The notes beneath the pieces were generated by a model. It was not told where the DNA came from, searched no databases, and was given only the letters and a program-made list of their open reading frames with translations. The position numbers and the translations under genes were made by a program. A stretch of 64,000 nucleotides of DNA from Pteria penguin (taxonomy: Eukaryota; Mollusca; Bivalvia; Pterioida; Pteriidae), in contig CM068582.1 in NCBI GenBank assembly GCA_035048485.1, forward strand, positions 15,070,001 to 15,134,000, given 5' to 3'. This document shows, in pieces, positions 1-13,500 of this stretch (positions within the stretch are counted from its first letter, which is position 1; every line of letters begins with the position of its first letter).

Positions 1-445
1 GACCGTATGGTCCAACGTCATGTTAAAGTTTGCGGAAATGACAAAAGCTTACAATACACTTTCACACACAAGCTGGATGAACATGAAAACATTACACATG
101 ATAATATCTATATAATAAAATACTTCATTATCATTTATAGTTTAATTTAAGAAAGGTAGAAGCTGGTAGTCCCTTATACCATAATTAGGAAGTACATTTG
201 AAATTAAAATAAAAATTCATTTTTCAAATACCTGTTTATTTGAAAAGGTATGTTTTTCAACATTCTGTGCATAATGCAAATGAAATACAACATGACAACA
301 ATAGCAATGGCTTATATTAAATTATTAAAGGTATATATGTTCTATATTTATCATGTTATTATTACTGTATGGGTTTATACAAGTTGGTTATTTGCAAGGA
401 GTTTGATGCTTACATCACTGCTATTGTCGATACTGTGATATTGTG

Positions 446-457
446 TGCGCATGCGCA
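446..457. promoter_or_regulatory. Candidate NRF1-type palindromic site
   Basis: The 12-mer TGCGCATGCGCA is a perfect palindrome and matches the known NRF1 consensus YGCGCAYGCGCR. It stands in otherwise AT-rich DNA, so it is unlikely by composition alone. No transcription start is visible beside it; function is inferred from the motif only. Confidence 0.35.
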
Positions 458-1164
458 TGCTTCGTATATTCCTTTATTGTCTATTGCCAAATGTGTAGAG
501 AAATTTGTAAATATAAATTACTAGTCACAAAACATTTGGTACATAATGTCAATCAGTTATTATGTAACGCACAAAAGTTACTGAATTATGGAATGAACAA
601 GAATTAGTTTTAAAATGAAACTCATGTTAAAGCAGTTTTTATTTAATTTACACTAATCTTTAAATCAAAACACTTATTCAATACGAAGTAAATTTAAAAT
701 AGAATTGAATAAGACTATATGTAAAACAAAACAAAAAACAACACCCCCCCCCAAAAAAAAAGAAACCAAAAAACAAAAAACCGTCAGAGTAAGAGACAGC
801 TAAATGTTACAATAATTTGTAAACTGAAAAAAGAACACGACTATATAATGACACATATAATATCCCATGGAATATATATACATTTTCATTTTAGGCTGCT
901 TGAAAAATATCACATGATGTTTGTTTAGCAGACAACACTGATTAAATTTTCTCAAACTGTATGCCACGCCATGCTCCATACTCTAAACCTCTATGTTTCC
1001 TCGGCCTACGCCGGCCACCACTGACCAACTCATGTCCAAGAAAGTTCAAAGTCTGTTAACATTACACCGACATTGAATTTTATCAAACGAGGACTCGTAG
1101 GACTCTACTGGACATTGGAACATAACACAGTTTGCTAAAAACGTCGTATTTTGGTTATGAAAAT

Positions 1165-1170
1165 TTTATT
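1165..1170 (-). terminator. Candidate polyadenylation signal of the orphan gene
   Basis: Reads AATAAA on the minus strand, about 130 bases past the stop codon at 1300. The position is typical for a short 3' UTR. Confidence 0.45.
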
Positions 1171-1299
1171 TCAACTTTGTCTAAATATAACGTTAAGATT
1201 AAATGGGTAAAGGGCAAAATGCAATAGAAAACATTCTTGGTCAAAAGTGGTTAGGGCGGCTCTAAACTGGTTTACTTTGTTTTTCATTCCATTTGAGAC

Positions 1300-1518
1300 T
1301 TACAATGGAATTCTCTTTTCCATTTCTACGTACATAAACATATTGGGATTCCTGAAATCCTCAGTGTGTGGCTTAATATTGGCGTCTAAATAACGATCCA
1401 TAAGCTGACGATGACGGTCCATCTTGTCGTGAACGTCACGCAAGCGACTATGTATAGTGGTGTAGGTTTTAGGCTGATATAGCAGGTCATCAGGGGACAC
1501 TCTAGCATCGAGTCGATA
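1300..1518 (-). CDS. Orphan gene terminal exon
   Basis: 219 nt including the stop; acceptor GATTCCAG in phase 0 fits the previous donor. Encodes YRLDARVSPDDLLYQ then a charged helical stretch (IHSRLRDVHDKMDRHRQLMD) and ends MFMYVEMEKRIPL. No domain recognised. Confidence 0.8.
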   Translation of the reverse strand, partial: YRLDARVSPDDLLYQPKTYTTIHSRLRDVHDKMDRHRQLMDRYLDANIKPHTEDFRNPNMFMYVEMEKRIPL

Positions 1519-4500
1519 CTGGAATCGTCAAGTTAAGCTTGTTTTTATCAACATAGTGACTTCATTTGTCATATTTTATGGCTGATATGTATTTTGTAAA
1601 CGAACTCTATATCCATTTTTCCTTCAATGCTTTTCATTAATCATTATTTCTGTCAATTTCAACCTTTTCATACGAAACACAAAATACTTCATTTTTAAGA
1701 TCTATTTGCGTTGCTATTACCGAACGTATTTCTATTCTAAAAATAATATGCGTTATTCAAAGAGGTCTACAAACCTTCCATGACAGGACGTTTTTGGGTT
1801 TTACAACTTCTCCGAATTCATCCCAGTGAGCTCGTGCCTGACTTTCATAGTACTGAAACAAGGCAGCGTAAGTCATAGAGATTTAAAGTTACCTGAAAAC
1901 TGAAAAAGAATACACACTCATGCTGCAGAAGCACCATGCATCATGTCCTTTACATGCATGGGAAGAATACTCATTTTAACCAATGATGACATTATTTCCG
2001 ATAACGTCATCATTAGTTGTACGAGTCCGTTTACATTTCAGCCAAGCCAAGAAGTGCTTTCGTTGATACTTTGACGCAAGCTGCGCAATCACATGATAGT
2101 TTGGCGTGATGGTTATGCGTATATAAATATTTGATTACAGGTGACTCAGATGAAGATGACATGATGAAAATGACCAATTTGGAAATGCTAATATCTACAT
2201 TTCATACTTTTCATTCCATATACTGGCAAGTATTTTACTAACACATTATGAGTTTATGAGTTCTAGATTTAGTTTGTATTGCTTGAATTTTAAAGTTTGT
2301 GACAAAGCTATATCTTGAAAGTTATCGATAATGGACACTTGATATGAGCAAAACTTTTGAAACAATTAACAGGAATTGAGGATATACGTCTTTCAAATTA
2401 AAACAAAAATGGACATTCAAAGTATAAAGTTTTTTGTTTGTTTGTTTGGCTTTATTTTTTTTTGGGGGGGGGTTAATTTTTTACATTCAATAAAATGTTT
2501 GCCAGACATACTCCATTTCCAAATGGTCGTCCAGCTCTAAGTTAATGAAGCTGCAAATAATTTGTCTTGAATGCTTTATGGCAAAAATACATGTATACTC
2601 ACGACTGGCTTACTGGAGGCGTGCAAGTGGCTGGTTTCGGTCGGAGTCGTATCTAGGGACTGTAAAGGGTATTATTCCTACTATTAATACCAAACTCACA
2701 AACCCCAAATTCTAATTACAGCTATACATCCCTACTAAATTATCAACTACTAAATTACATCCTATTGTACCACACACATTTACTAAACTCTGAGTTTGTA
2801 AGCATTTAGCGTTTTGATGTCATGACGCCCTTATCGTAAATATTCCTTTTACATCCTTACTTAATATAAAATATTGTTTTGTCCAACTATAGCCCGTCCT
2901 CATTGTTTGGATCGGTAGATGACATTTACCTGATCTGCCGCTTCGTGGGCTCTTTTCAGATTCATTTCTCTGATGACACTGGCGGCATATTTAGACCTGG
3001 GTCTTCGGTGATGTCCAGAAGGCAGGACCACTTCCACCTTATTTCCAACTAAAGCGGCCTGTTTCCAATGAGCAATAGCAGTCAAAAAATGAGCCTTATG
3101 ACAATGACCTATTTATTTGTGTTTTTAACCTTATACATGTTTACGAAAGAAATAGTGATAAGAATTTATGAATGTATAACTAGATAAATGTACGTACAAC
3201 AATTCGTGAATATGATTAATATTATTTTCAACGTTACATAAAATCGTTCAATTATTCAGATAATTTTAATAGAAAATATTAATGAAAATTGACTTCTTTT
3301 GAATGCCTGATAAATGTGAGGCAATGTTTCTGAATTAAACATTTACGTATTGTGTGAAGACCAGCGATGTGCATAGGAATCATGAAATTGACAATGGGTT
3401 GCAATTTCCCAAGAAAGATTATTTGAAGATATTACTTCAGAAATGTGATATTTATGTACTGATTGAATTTTCATGAAGATATACTGCATTTTTACACATG
3501 AATCTGTAACGAATATCAAAGTGTTTTACATCACGCAATATCCAGTGGTGTTTAGAATACAATACACAAAAGACAATACAAAATGTATATAACAGATCTT
3601 GAGACGCAGAAATAATTCATGTTTATATAAGGTTTAGCGCAGCCCCCATCGCTGCCCTTCAACATAAAATTACAATATATAACATTCATAAGCAATGAAG
3701 ATATATATGTATAGATATATATGTATGTGTTTATACATATAATGCAGCTCTACGTTCATGCCAAATATAACATGCCATACCACGACAAACGACGGCAAGC
3801 TTATTGATCAGCTTTCTTCTTCATGCGCTATTATCGGTGTTGAATAAGCATGCGCAAAACGTCTGAAAATGAGACATAAAACATTCAATTAGTAGGATGG
3901 CAAGCAGAGGAAACGCGCGCTCTTCTTCCCATGAGAATAAACATGAATAATTTTCGCAATAAAGCACAAATCAACATTTATTCAATATCATCAAGTTAGA
4001 GATGCTGCCAAACATTACTGGTCTAGAAAAAGACCATTTTCTAAAAAGCAAGCAGCCACGGCTGAATGGGTCTGTAGATGATCGTGAAATGACAGGAAGC
4101 TTTTTACGAAAAGCGGTCAATCTATGGATAGCCCTTGCATCAACACGTCACACATACTGTAAACGGTCCATATCAACCACGACATATAACCGAAAACTTG
4201 CGTAATTCACGCCCTTTTCACGACTTTCAACCTTATTTGCGAGTGTAAAGCTTTGGGTGTTCTGACAAGTGCTTCAAAACAGTGAAGAGATATGATTAAT
4301 ATTGAATTAATTGAATTCAAATAAATATTGATAATGCGCGTGTAAGTGTCCCGTTTACAGTAACACCAAAAACTTTGACTCACAAAATCGAACGAAACGA
4401 AACGGAACGATAAAAAGTTACAAATACTATCACCTTCCTGGCAAACTTTCGTTTGTATGGTAGTGGTGATGCAAGTACTCTGACCGTTACAGGCGCTTTT

Positions 4501-7500
4501 GGCTCTACAGGTGTAGTGAAATACGACGGCGGTGGCAGGGGGGCGTGAGGCACGTACTGGTATCTATGATAGGGTAAGACAAAAGATCGACCCAACGTAC
4601 TGATAACCATGTGCTTTTGCATCACACCTCTCGGCATGTCGACAAAAATCTTTCGCGGCAAACGGCGATAATATTCCCTCCACGGAGCGACCCCTCCAGC
4701 TGTGGCAATCTTGCCAGTAGAGCCTTTATCTATTGAAGCATATGTAGTAGGTACAGATTTGGGTAAAGAGACAACAAGTACCTGTCCAGAACGGCGGACA
4801 TAGGGAGTATGTGCATGTACTACAACAGATCGAGGTGGTACAGAGGAGAGGCGAGTAGTGCGTTGGGTGACGTTCACAGTGCTTTCCGGTGCAAGGGAGC
4901 GTGCACGTCTAGAGGCGACTGCAGCTTTTGGTGAATGATAAGTTTCCGTGTCGACCTGTTAGCAAGGAGGTAAAAAAGAGAGTTGTAAAAATAAAAACTG
5001 AAAAAGACAAGGTTATAATCAGAATTCGTAGTCATTGTAAAAGGTTAAATGAGTATGTCATTTGGCAGCTCGGACCCAGTCAACCGTATTTTGCATTTTA
5101 AGATAACCATATTTGGAATAATGTTCATTCTCATGGGATTTTGAGTATTTCTTTTCTCACTTCAGAAGAAGCACGCTTATTCAAGCAACCCACCGTCTAA
5201 TGTACAAAAGCGGAAGCGATGCTTGCGGACTTGACAAATAACGACCACATTCTAATAGCCGCATCATTCACTTCAACGAAGACAATCTACGGAATGGGAC
5301 GGTTAGTGGCATCCGGAATGGGATCGATATCCTACAAATAGGCATCTAATACAAGACATGATTATGGATAGCTGTAGACAACGAGGGATATCCAAGGGTA
5401 ATTAGAGGGTTAATTTACACGTGCGGACCAGGAGAAGAGTCTAAGTGAAAGTAAAACATGAAATAGTGAAGGATATACAAGGATGAATAAGGATTTTGTG
5501 CAATCACCACACAACCCAACTGTTACCTTGATCTTAATCTTATCGAGAGTTGAAAGCTTAAGCTCGTTTCCGAATTCACACAAGTCCAGCTTTTCTGAAT
5601 GATCGTACATGGGATCGGTCGATGGCAATGCCGGGAGGGATTCTCTCTGAGACAGCGGGTACAACATAAGGCGATCTTCCGTTCCATCCTCCAGGCGTTT
5701 TCGATAGCTTAGGGAGGAATGGGAGGGCTCGTATGAGTATGATTTACTGTGATAATCGACTGGTTGTTTATCGTAAGATGTTGATGTGTATGGAAGAGCT
5801 GACTGGCCGCCATAATACTTTGATCTGTATGTAGAAGACGCTTCCCTTAAAGACTGATAACCACTCTCAAGTCTCTGACGGATTTGTTCTCTGAAATTCC
5901 TCATGTCGGCAAAATACTTATCGAAGGCTGAGTCAGTCCCACTGGTCGCTGCGTACGACCCAGGACCCGTCGCTAACATTGGACCCTTAAGTGGGATAGG
6001 ACGAGCTATGTATTGGAAACCCACAGCTTCGCCTCCCTTGCGGGGATCTTTTAATTCCCCTTCTACACTGAAAACAAGACTTGCACTATCGTAATCATCC
6101 AGGTTTACCTGGCGGAGTGCCGAACGCGCTCTAGCTGCCGTCTGCGCAACCACATTATGGAAGAGTATGTCGTTGGCTACCCCTTCCCTACCTGGCTCTG
6201 TGCTTCGGGAATAGTACGGCTGCACAGCTAGATCCGGTAAACTTCCTAGTTTTGACCCGTAATTGTCATCTTCGGAGTCTTCGTATGTCAGCATGCGACG
6301 TGGCGCGAAAGGAACATACTCACCGGGACTTGGTGAGTGTTCGCGCATAACGTAGTATTGCCCACTGTTTGTCGAGTATGCATCATCATCTGAAGCATAG
6401 CCCCTGTAATTATCTTCACTGTCGTATCCCTCCGCGCCATCCGAGTAAGTAGACTCATCATCATAACGTTCTGGTGGTTTGCGTGTCCTTATATCGTGGT
6501 GCTTTGTGTGATATTTTCCTAAGTGAACTTTGGAACCAAGAACCCTATGCTTTCGTCGCCGCATGGTTAGTCCGGTATCTCTTTCTGGTGTGGATCGTGG
6601 ACTTTCAAACGGAGAAGTTAAAGGCGATGCAGCAGCAGCGCGGACGTTACTACGTATATTACGGGCATTGAAATATGCTCGGGCAGCCGGAGATTTCCAT
6701 TCAAAATTTTCCTGTGATTGGGGCCCTCGACTACTTGAAGCATATTGAAAACGCCTGAAGGGTTGGGGTGGAGCTGAAGCCTTCAGACTTGCAGAAGGTA
6801 ATGATTGGTCTGCCGACGACGAAGTGGGCTGCATGAACACGTGGAAAGGGTATAAAATCAATTACAAATTATTGTTTAGAAAAACACAGCCATATCTGGC
6901 GAAATTTATAAATCAAGAAATGAACCAAAAAGGGGTCAATGACTAAAAAGGTTAAAACTGGGTCCTTCAAAGTTTAAAGATATTAATACAGCACCAAACG
7001 ATAAAGTACATGAAAATATTCAGTGTTCGGTTATTGCTGAAAAGACAAATTAACCTGAATTCTTTATAAATGCATTTTACTTACCTGTTACACATACGAC
7101 AAATTTATTTGATATTGTCTGGATAACAACGAACAATTGTAATATTAATAATACATATATATGCATGTACATGTTGCATATTTTTCCTTTCAGATTGGGA
7201 CTGACATAATTTGAATTTATCTAATACTGATATTGGTTTTACTTTGGATAACCATTCTTTATTAAATAAAATCACAAATGTTACTGAAAGATGCCGTAGT
7301 ATAATTTAAATCAATCAAAAGGTTTCATGAAAAAGGAAAACAGAATCTGTAATTTGCTTGTAACGATATCTAGTTTGTATTTTGCTACTCTACAAAAACT
7401 GGAGATGTGCCTTATTTCCTCCTTTATAATATCGATACATTTCCCCTTTTGCAACATCGTTCTGTCTTTGCTATTCTTGAATGCTAATTGCCTTTACACT

Positions 7501-10500
7501 TACTTTTTTCATCTATTTACTGTTTTATACATGTTATTTAAAATCGTATGTAAGTCCAGGGAAACAACCAAAACATCAAAATATAAAAACATAGATATTG
7601 CAATAGCACAATCTTCTTAAATATAATAAAAGTTGTATCATCAGCTACCACTACAAATGTCAAGCAAAATAACCACTCATTAGCAGTACACTTTACATAT
7701 GGATAATATGAGCACCATTATGTAATCAATATAGTCAGAATTCGTATCTCTCTTTGCGTACGGTCTTTGGAAGTGTATCCTACAATTTACCAAGACACAC
7801 TAGTAACTGAAAATTGGTGATTATTAACCAGGTCCAAAATTGACGAATATAATCTCCACACCCTCCGATATACAATGTAACATCCATAGACAGTCGGTTT
7901 CTCGTGCAAGTAACGTCAGGATTTTGTTGAATGCATTCTGTTCTCGAACACAATGGGAGAATGTGACTGTTAGCTTTTCTTAGAAAATGATTTACATTTG
8001 GCCACAAGCATCACTGAAGAGACATAAGTTGTCGAAATGCGCATATGGTGCACTAAATTAAAATTTTTGTATTTATATTTTATATTTATTACACGTATGA
8101 GTAGATTAATGGTCATTGTACTGAATTTAGTTTATATGATCCCTGCGCAGAACTCCAATACTCTGGAGAATCAGGAAAGTTTACTTTTTTCGTACAAGTT
8201 TACGCTCTGTCCAGATTCTACTATCAATTATCCAAATAGCCTTCAAAGGTGGAGTAATCAATACTGTTTGTCGGATTTACTGATTATGACTGTTGTTGAA
8301 ATCTGGACACTAAGTCTACATAGGGGTTTAAACAGCTGGACTGAATCTATGGTATCATGGCCGGTGTGTCCAACCGACATGGGATGTTTATTACGTGATC
8401 TAGTATTGTATCTTAATTAAATTTTGCCTTATCCCATTGACTTTTCCTGTCCGATGGCTGCGCATATGATATTTTACATTTTACTTTTAATAAAACTCTA
8501 TCATTAGAGAAGAATATTAAGAAGGTGGTTGCTTACGGTCATTGTTTACTGCATTTTGTTGCAGTAAGTGTCATTTTACATATTTCAATGTAGCAGAGTA
8601 ATATGACAGAGTGACGAGGCATCACTTTACTGGTGACACAAAATAAAGTCAGTCATGTCACGAAAGTCACGAAAGATAAAACTTGATGTGAAAGAAGACT
8701 ACTCACGATAGCACGTGTGGCGTCACGTAGGATTTGGGCGTCTCTGTTACGGGATCTGGTAGCGAGGTCGTAGGTGTCATCCACCACGTTAGAAGTGTAC
8801 ATCAACTCCTGATTGACGTTACGGCGGATTTCGTTCTCCTCTCCTGAAGTGTCTGTAAACAAGATCATAACGTCAGCTCCAAGATTTCCAGCAAAAAAGG
8901 AAGGAATTAATGTTTAAAGATGCAATGCAACACGGATAAAAAAGACAACAGCAAACCTGTGGAAGGTGCTATGGAGGAAATATAAAAGTAAAAAATCTGA
9001 GATACCGACCCGATATCCATAACTCAATGTCCAAACAATATGACGGACTGCGGCTAAAACAGAGGTGGGATAAGGTGCCATGGAGGAGTAAGCATCCCCT
9101 GCCAACATGTCACACCCGCCGTGATGCTAAGTGTATGCTAATTAGTATTATTCGCAGTCAGAAAAATAGGAAACGGCACATCCGTAGTCACAATTGGTAT
9201 ATGTCATCATCAGTGCAAATAATACAGTATTGGTGACGAAGAGGAAATACAATACAACAAGCATATTGAATACTTTGTCAATACATGTCACCCACAGGTT
9301 TCCATAAGTCCAAGGGTCGTTATTCTTCCGTAAATATGCCAAATTCGAACCTGACCTGCACCTCATTAATACAAAGCTGCAATCCAAAATTTAAGTCAAT
9401 AACTTCAATGGTTGCAAAAAGAAGTCCAGAGAACGAAATCGTCTCAGAGAGAGAGACAGACAGACAGACAGATGGTGTGGCGACCTATAGTCCCCTGTGA
9501 TTTTACCAGTGGGAGACTAATAAGTTAAAGGAACAACAACCATGGACTTCTCTTGGAAGAACCGGATGTGGGATCAGGTGTCATGGACGAGTAAGCATCC
9601 CCTGCTGTCCGGTCACATCCACTATACAACTAGATTAATACCTATACCGATGTACTACTGAATTATTTTTAGATTTCAGCGTAATGCACTGTACGCGAAT
9701 TTCGGGTATACAACCTTCATCAGCAAGACTGATAACAGCATATATGATAAAACCTTAAGTTGGAATAAGCCAGATTGATAATTTACCTACAAAGGTATCG
9801 TATAATATACTGAACTGGTATAAGTACCATACTACCTTGGGACAGGCTTGGGGTAGTGGTTAAGCGCTTGGCTTGCTGCGCAGACGATCCGGGTTCGATT
9901 ACCGGGTTGTGCCACTATGTTTAGGAGGTTGGTTACCTTCTGCTTTTATGTCGCGATATAATTGAAAAACTGTTGAAAGCGACGGTAAACACCAACCAAC
10001 ATACTACCTTTGCTTTTAGAGTGCAAGTGAATCTTATACTCTGAATCTTCACCTTATTTGTTTGATCGTGCTACCAAGTCAATAAAGGTCAGAATGGCAT
10101 ATATGAATCATATGCTAAGTATAACAACGGTTTCCGGATCTTAGCAGTGTGTCAGTAGGTTTGAGTTAAAGTGATAATGTTTTATGTGAAATAATGAAAT
10201 AATGATCTAAATCTGTAATATATTATGATCAGATTGTAAACTTATATAACATAATCGGGAGTTTGTGTTTTCTTGATTTGGGTTCTGTAAGACCGACTTA
10301 CCTATCCTGTGATGGGGAAGTCTATCATTGAGGCGTTGATGTGATGGTGTAAGACCAACATACTTATCCTGTGACTGGGATAGACCATTGTTGGGAGGTA
10401 GAAGTGATAGTGTAAGACGGATGTTCCTATCCTGTGACGGGGATAGACCATTGTTGGGAAGTAGATATATGGTGTAAGACATGCTTACCTATACTGTGCC

Positions 10501-13500
10501 GGGACGTACATGTGACCGATGTAAGTGTGTACTTACCTATCCTGTGACGGGGATAGACCATTGTTGGGACGTAGAGGTCGTCAAATGCTCTTGGGGAGTA
10601 AACTGTACGTCTTTTGGTGGCCTGAAGGAAAAACAACAGAATACGTTAATGTACTTCACGACAGGTGAATTTTACTGCACTCGGCAACTGCATTCTGCTT
10701 ACAGAGTTGTCGTCCGCTAAATTCCTCTCTAGCATAAGAATCTGGGGAAAGAGAGTGCGGTCATCGGGGCACTTAGTACATGGTCAATGTAAAGTAGAAA
10801 ACCTCAAAGACTTCTAAACGATTCATTTTTAAAACAAGAATTTGTTAAGTTTTAATTTTCAGATGTCAGGGCAGTTTCAGGCGCGTAGCCAGAGTACTTT
10901 GGATGTGGAAGCACATTCAGGCAGGGGGTTTGGGGGCCGCCTTAAGGCCCCCAATGGGTCCAGGGTGAACCCATGGTGGGGGTCCAGGGGGCGAAGCCCC
11001 CGGAAGCTAATTGATTTTACGCATTTACAGCGCAGTTTTCTACGTTAAAAATGACCCTTTGTACACCTTTTTGTCTGTAATATTTACTTAATAATTACAT
11101 ACAAGTGATAGCATTTCAACATAACATGTATGTTTGACATTATTCAAACAGGAATGAGAGCCTGCGTGGCTTTTTGTCTACAAAAGTGGCAATAACATTG
11201 TCTACATTTATCTTTTTTGCAAAATGATGTGGAAGCACCTGCGTACTTGCGTACGCCTGGCTACGCGCCTGAGTTTATCATCTGAAAGTAAAATTTTGGG
11301 CAGATATGTAAGACTAAATATAATGAAAGATTTATTAAAATTGTTTAAAACAAACCCCACTTCGCTGTGAAATCAGTGAAAATTATCAGAGATCAAGTCT
11401 TAAAACACTGTTTAATAACATATCAATGTTAAAACATATATTTGATTAAAAAAATAATATCTATTATAATATGTGAGTTCAAATTTCTTCATTTTTCTCA
11501 GTTCATTGTTATAAAGAATATCAAATAGAATTCATATTTTATAAATTTCATCTGGTAAGGTTAATACACCATTGTGTTTAAACCATATTTAAATTATAGG
11601 AAATTATATATTCATGCATATGAATAATAAAAGGAGCAAAGAAAATGTGAACAAACATCTCATCTCCCTCCCTGACTCCTATTACCAATTTCCTTTCACC
11701 TATCAACCCCCTCCCCCCTCCTTTATAATACACTGCTAATCAGTTAACTTCCCCTTTACCCTCAGTTCAACCCTACACAAGTTGCACGTCCGTTTTCATC
11801 CTTCCTAAATTCTATCGGCATTTCATATCTTTTTCTTTCCTACTCTCTCTCTCCCCACATTCCCTTTTAATTTCTAAATTCGCATCCCCTTCCATATAAC
11901 TCTTTGATAATTAACTCCCCGTAAGTGTAGTTCAAGGTAAGCCGGTAAGTAAACATTGGTTTTACTTCTTATAGCATTTTGTAGATCGTGCATAACTCGC
12001 GCGTGCTGAGTGTTCGCGTGGTGTTATCTCGCGCAGTTTACTTCAGAACATTCCGCTTCTATTCTTGGAGATGCAACCGGAGAAGTATTGCAACATCAAC
12101 AAACAAGCGAGTGGGGCCCAGTGGGGAGTTACCTATGTAACACGTCAGAGATAAACGATGTCTGAATGATAATGCCGTTTGGTAACTTTCAAATTCTACT
12201 AATTTTTCATGTGCTGACTTAAAAATGAGTAACATTTGCAGCCAAAAAATAAACAAATAAATAGATAAATAATTATGAAACAGAAAGAAATTTATAGACA
12301 ATAATTGTATATATTACTTTTTTTAATAAAACTGATCAGAAGAAGGGGAAAAGATTAATGAAAGTTTAAAATAGTCATATACGTGTAAAGTATATAATTT
12401 GGGTTTTTATCTGGGAGAAAATTTGAAATCGGTGCAAACTTTTCACACACATACACATCCTGTGAAACCATGATGGAAATACATGTAATATACGCTTATT
12501 ATGATACGAATCGTAGAGAATGACTATATTGGGAACGTGTGATATTATGTTCATTAGTGTGTTCACACTGGCGTCAGGAACCTTAAAATTACTCGCATGC
12601 AAGTCAAAATATGGAAATGCTACATAGGTGAAAATAGTTGATATGTGACTGAATTTGACATAAATCGACGAACTGCGGGACAGTCTTCCCTTTCTCAAAA
12701 AAAAAAAAAAATATAAATGTATCAGTAAAGATTGATGATTAATTTATTTCGAAATATATACAACCCCCCTCTCCCCGGGTATTCAACAGTAGATATACTT
12801 GGGTTTTTTATACATCATACATTATGAAATTTCCGGTCACGTTTGTCTACAAGTGCTGTATTGACTGTTAAACAAAATCTACGTCGTAAAGAAAAAAGGG
12901 GGAGGTATCTTCTGATGGAGAAATTTATCATAGAAAGTGGTATTCCCTTTCCACCCCCCCCCCCTCCTTTTTAGACCATTTTTTCCATTGAAAGGGGTTT
13001 CGACCCCAATACCTCACCCACCCACCCCCCTTCTTCATCCGCCAACGCTGTATACCAGTTCCATATTCATAAGGAATATACTTATTAATACGTTTGAGCT
13101 GATATGGTGCTCATTTAAATAGTAACTAAATAAATAAATAAAAACTTTGAGTATTTTAACCTATAACCCTGCGAGTTATTATAAAATGGGAGAATAGAGT
13201 GTATCATTTGCTATTATTAGAAAAAGATGAATGGTTAAATCAATAAAACATCACTGAGATTATCTGTGAGGGTTAACGGTCTTTATTACCTTTACATTTC
13301 GTGCATCATCGCGAAAATGACTAAATTAGTAAATATCGGAATAAACATTTGAAAAAAGAGATGTTGTAAATCAGTCTTTTATATTCGCTACTGTTGATTT
13401 TCAGATGGAAGAGTCGCCCGTAAAAATAAAAAGCTGCCAACAAGTAACAGTAACAGTATTCAGTAACAGGTGTAAGATTTAATTTCTGGAAGGAATATAC

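Larger units (their letters stand above)
1..1299. other. 3' flank of the orphan minus-strand gene, no gene seen
   Basis: AT-rich sequence downstream of the orphan gene's stop codon. It holds a poly-C/poly-A tract around 742-775 and a palindromic GCGC motif at 446-457. The short 62-codon ORF at 250-438 has no coding features. Confidence 0.5.

Noticed and set aside
5903..6748. Plus-strand ORFs opposite the large orphan-gene exon
   Set aside because: Shadows of the coding strand; no independent evidence.
8037..8420. 127-codon plus-strand ORF
   Set aside because: No family resemblance; lies in an intron of the opposite-strand gene with no promoter or splice context.
9839..9912. Functional tRNA gene at the head of the family-1 SINE
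   Set aside because: Followed by a body shared with another copy at 44.8 kb, the hallmark of a SINE.
10284..10580. CRISPR-like or protein-repeat interpretation of the 62-bp array
   Set aside because: Units are copies of an exon end and donor without unique spacers, and the long frame over the array contains the splice-site TAG; eukaryotic context.
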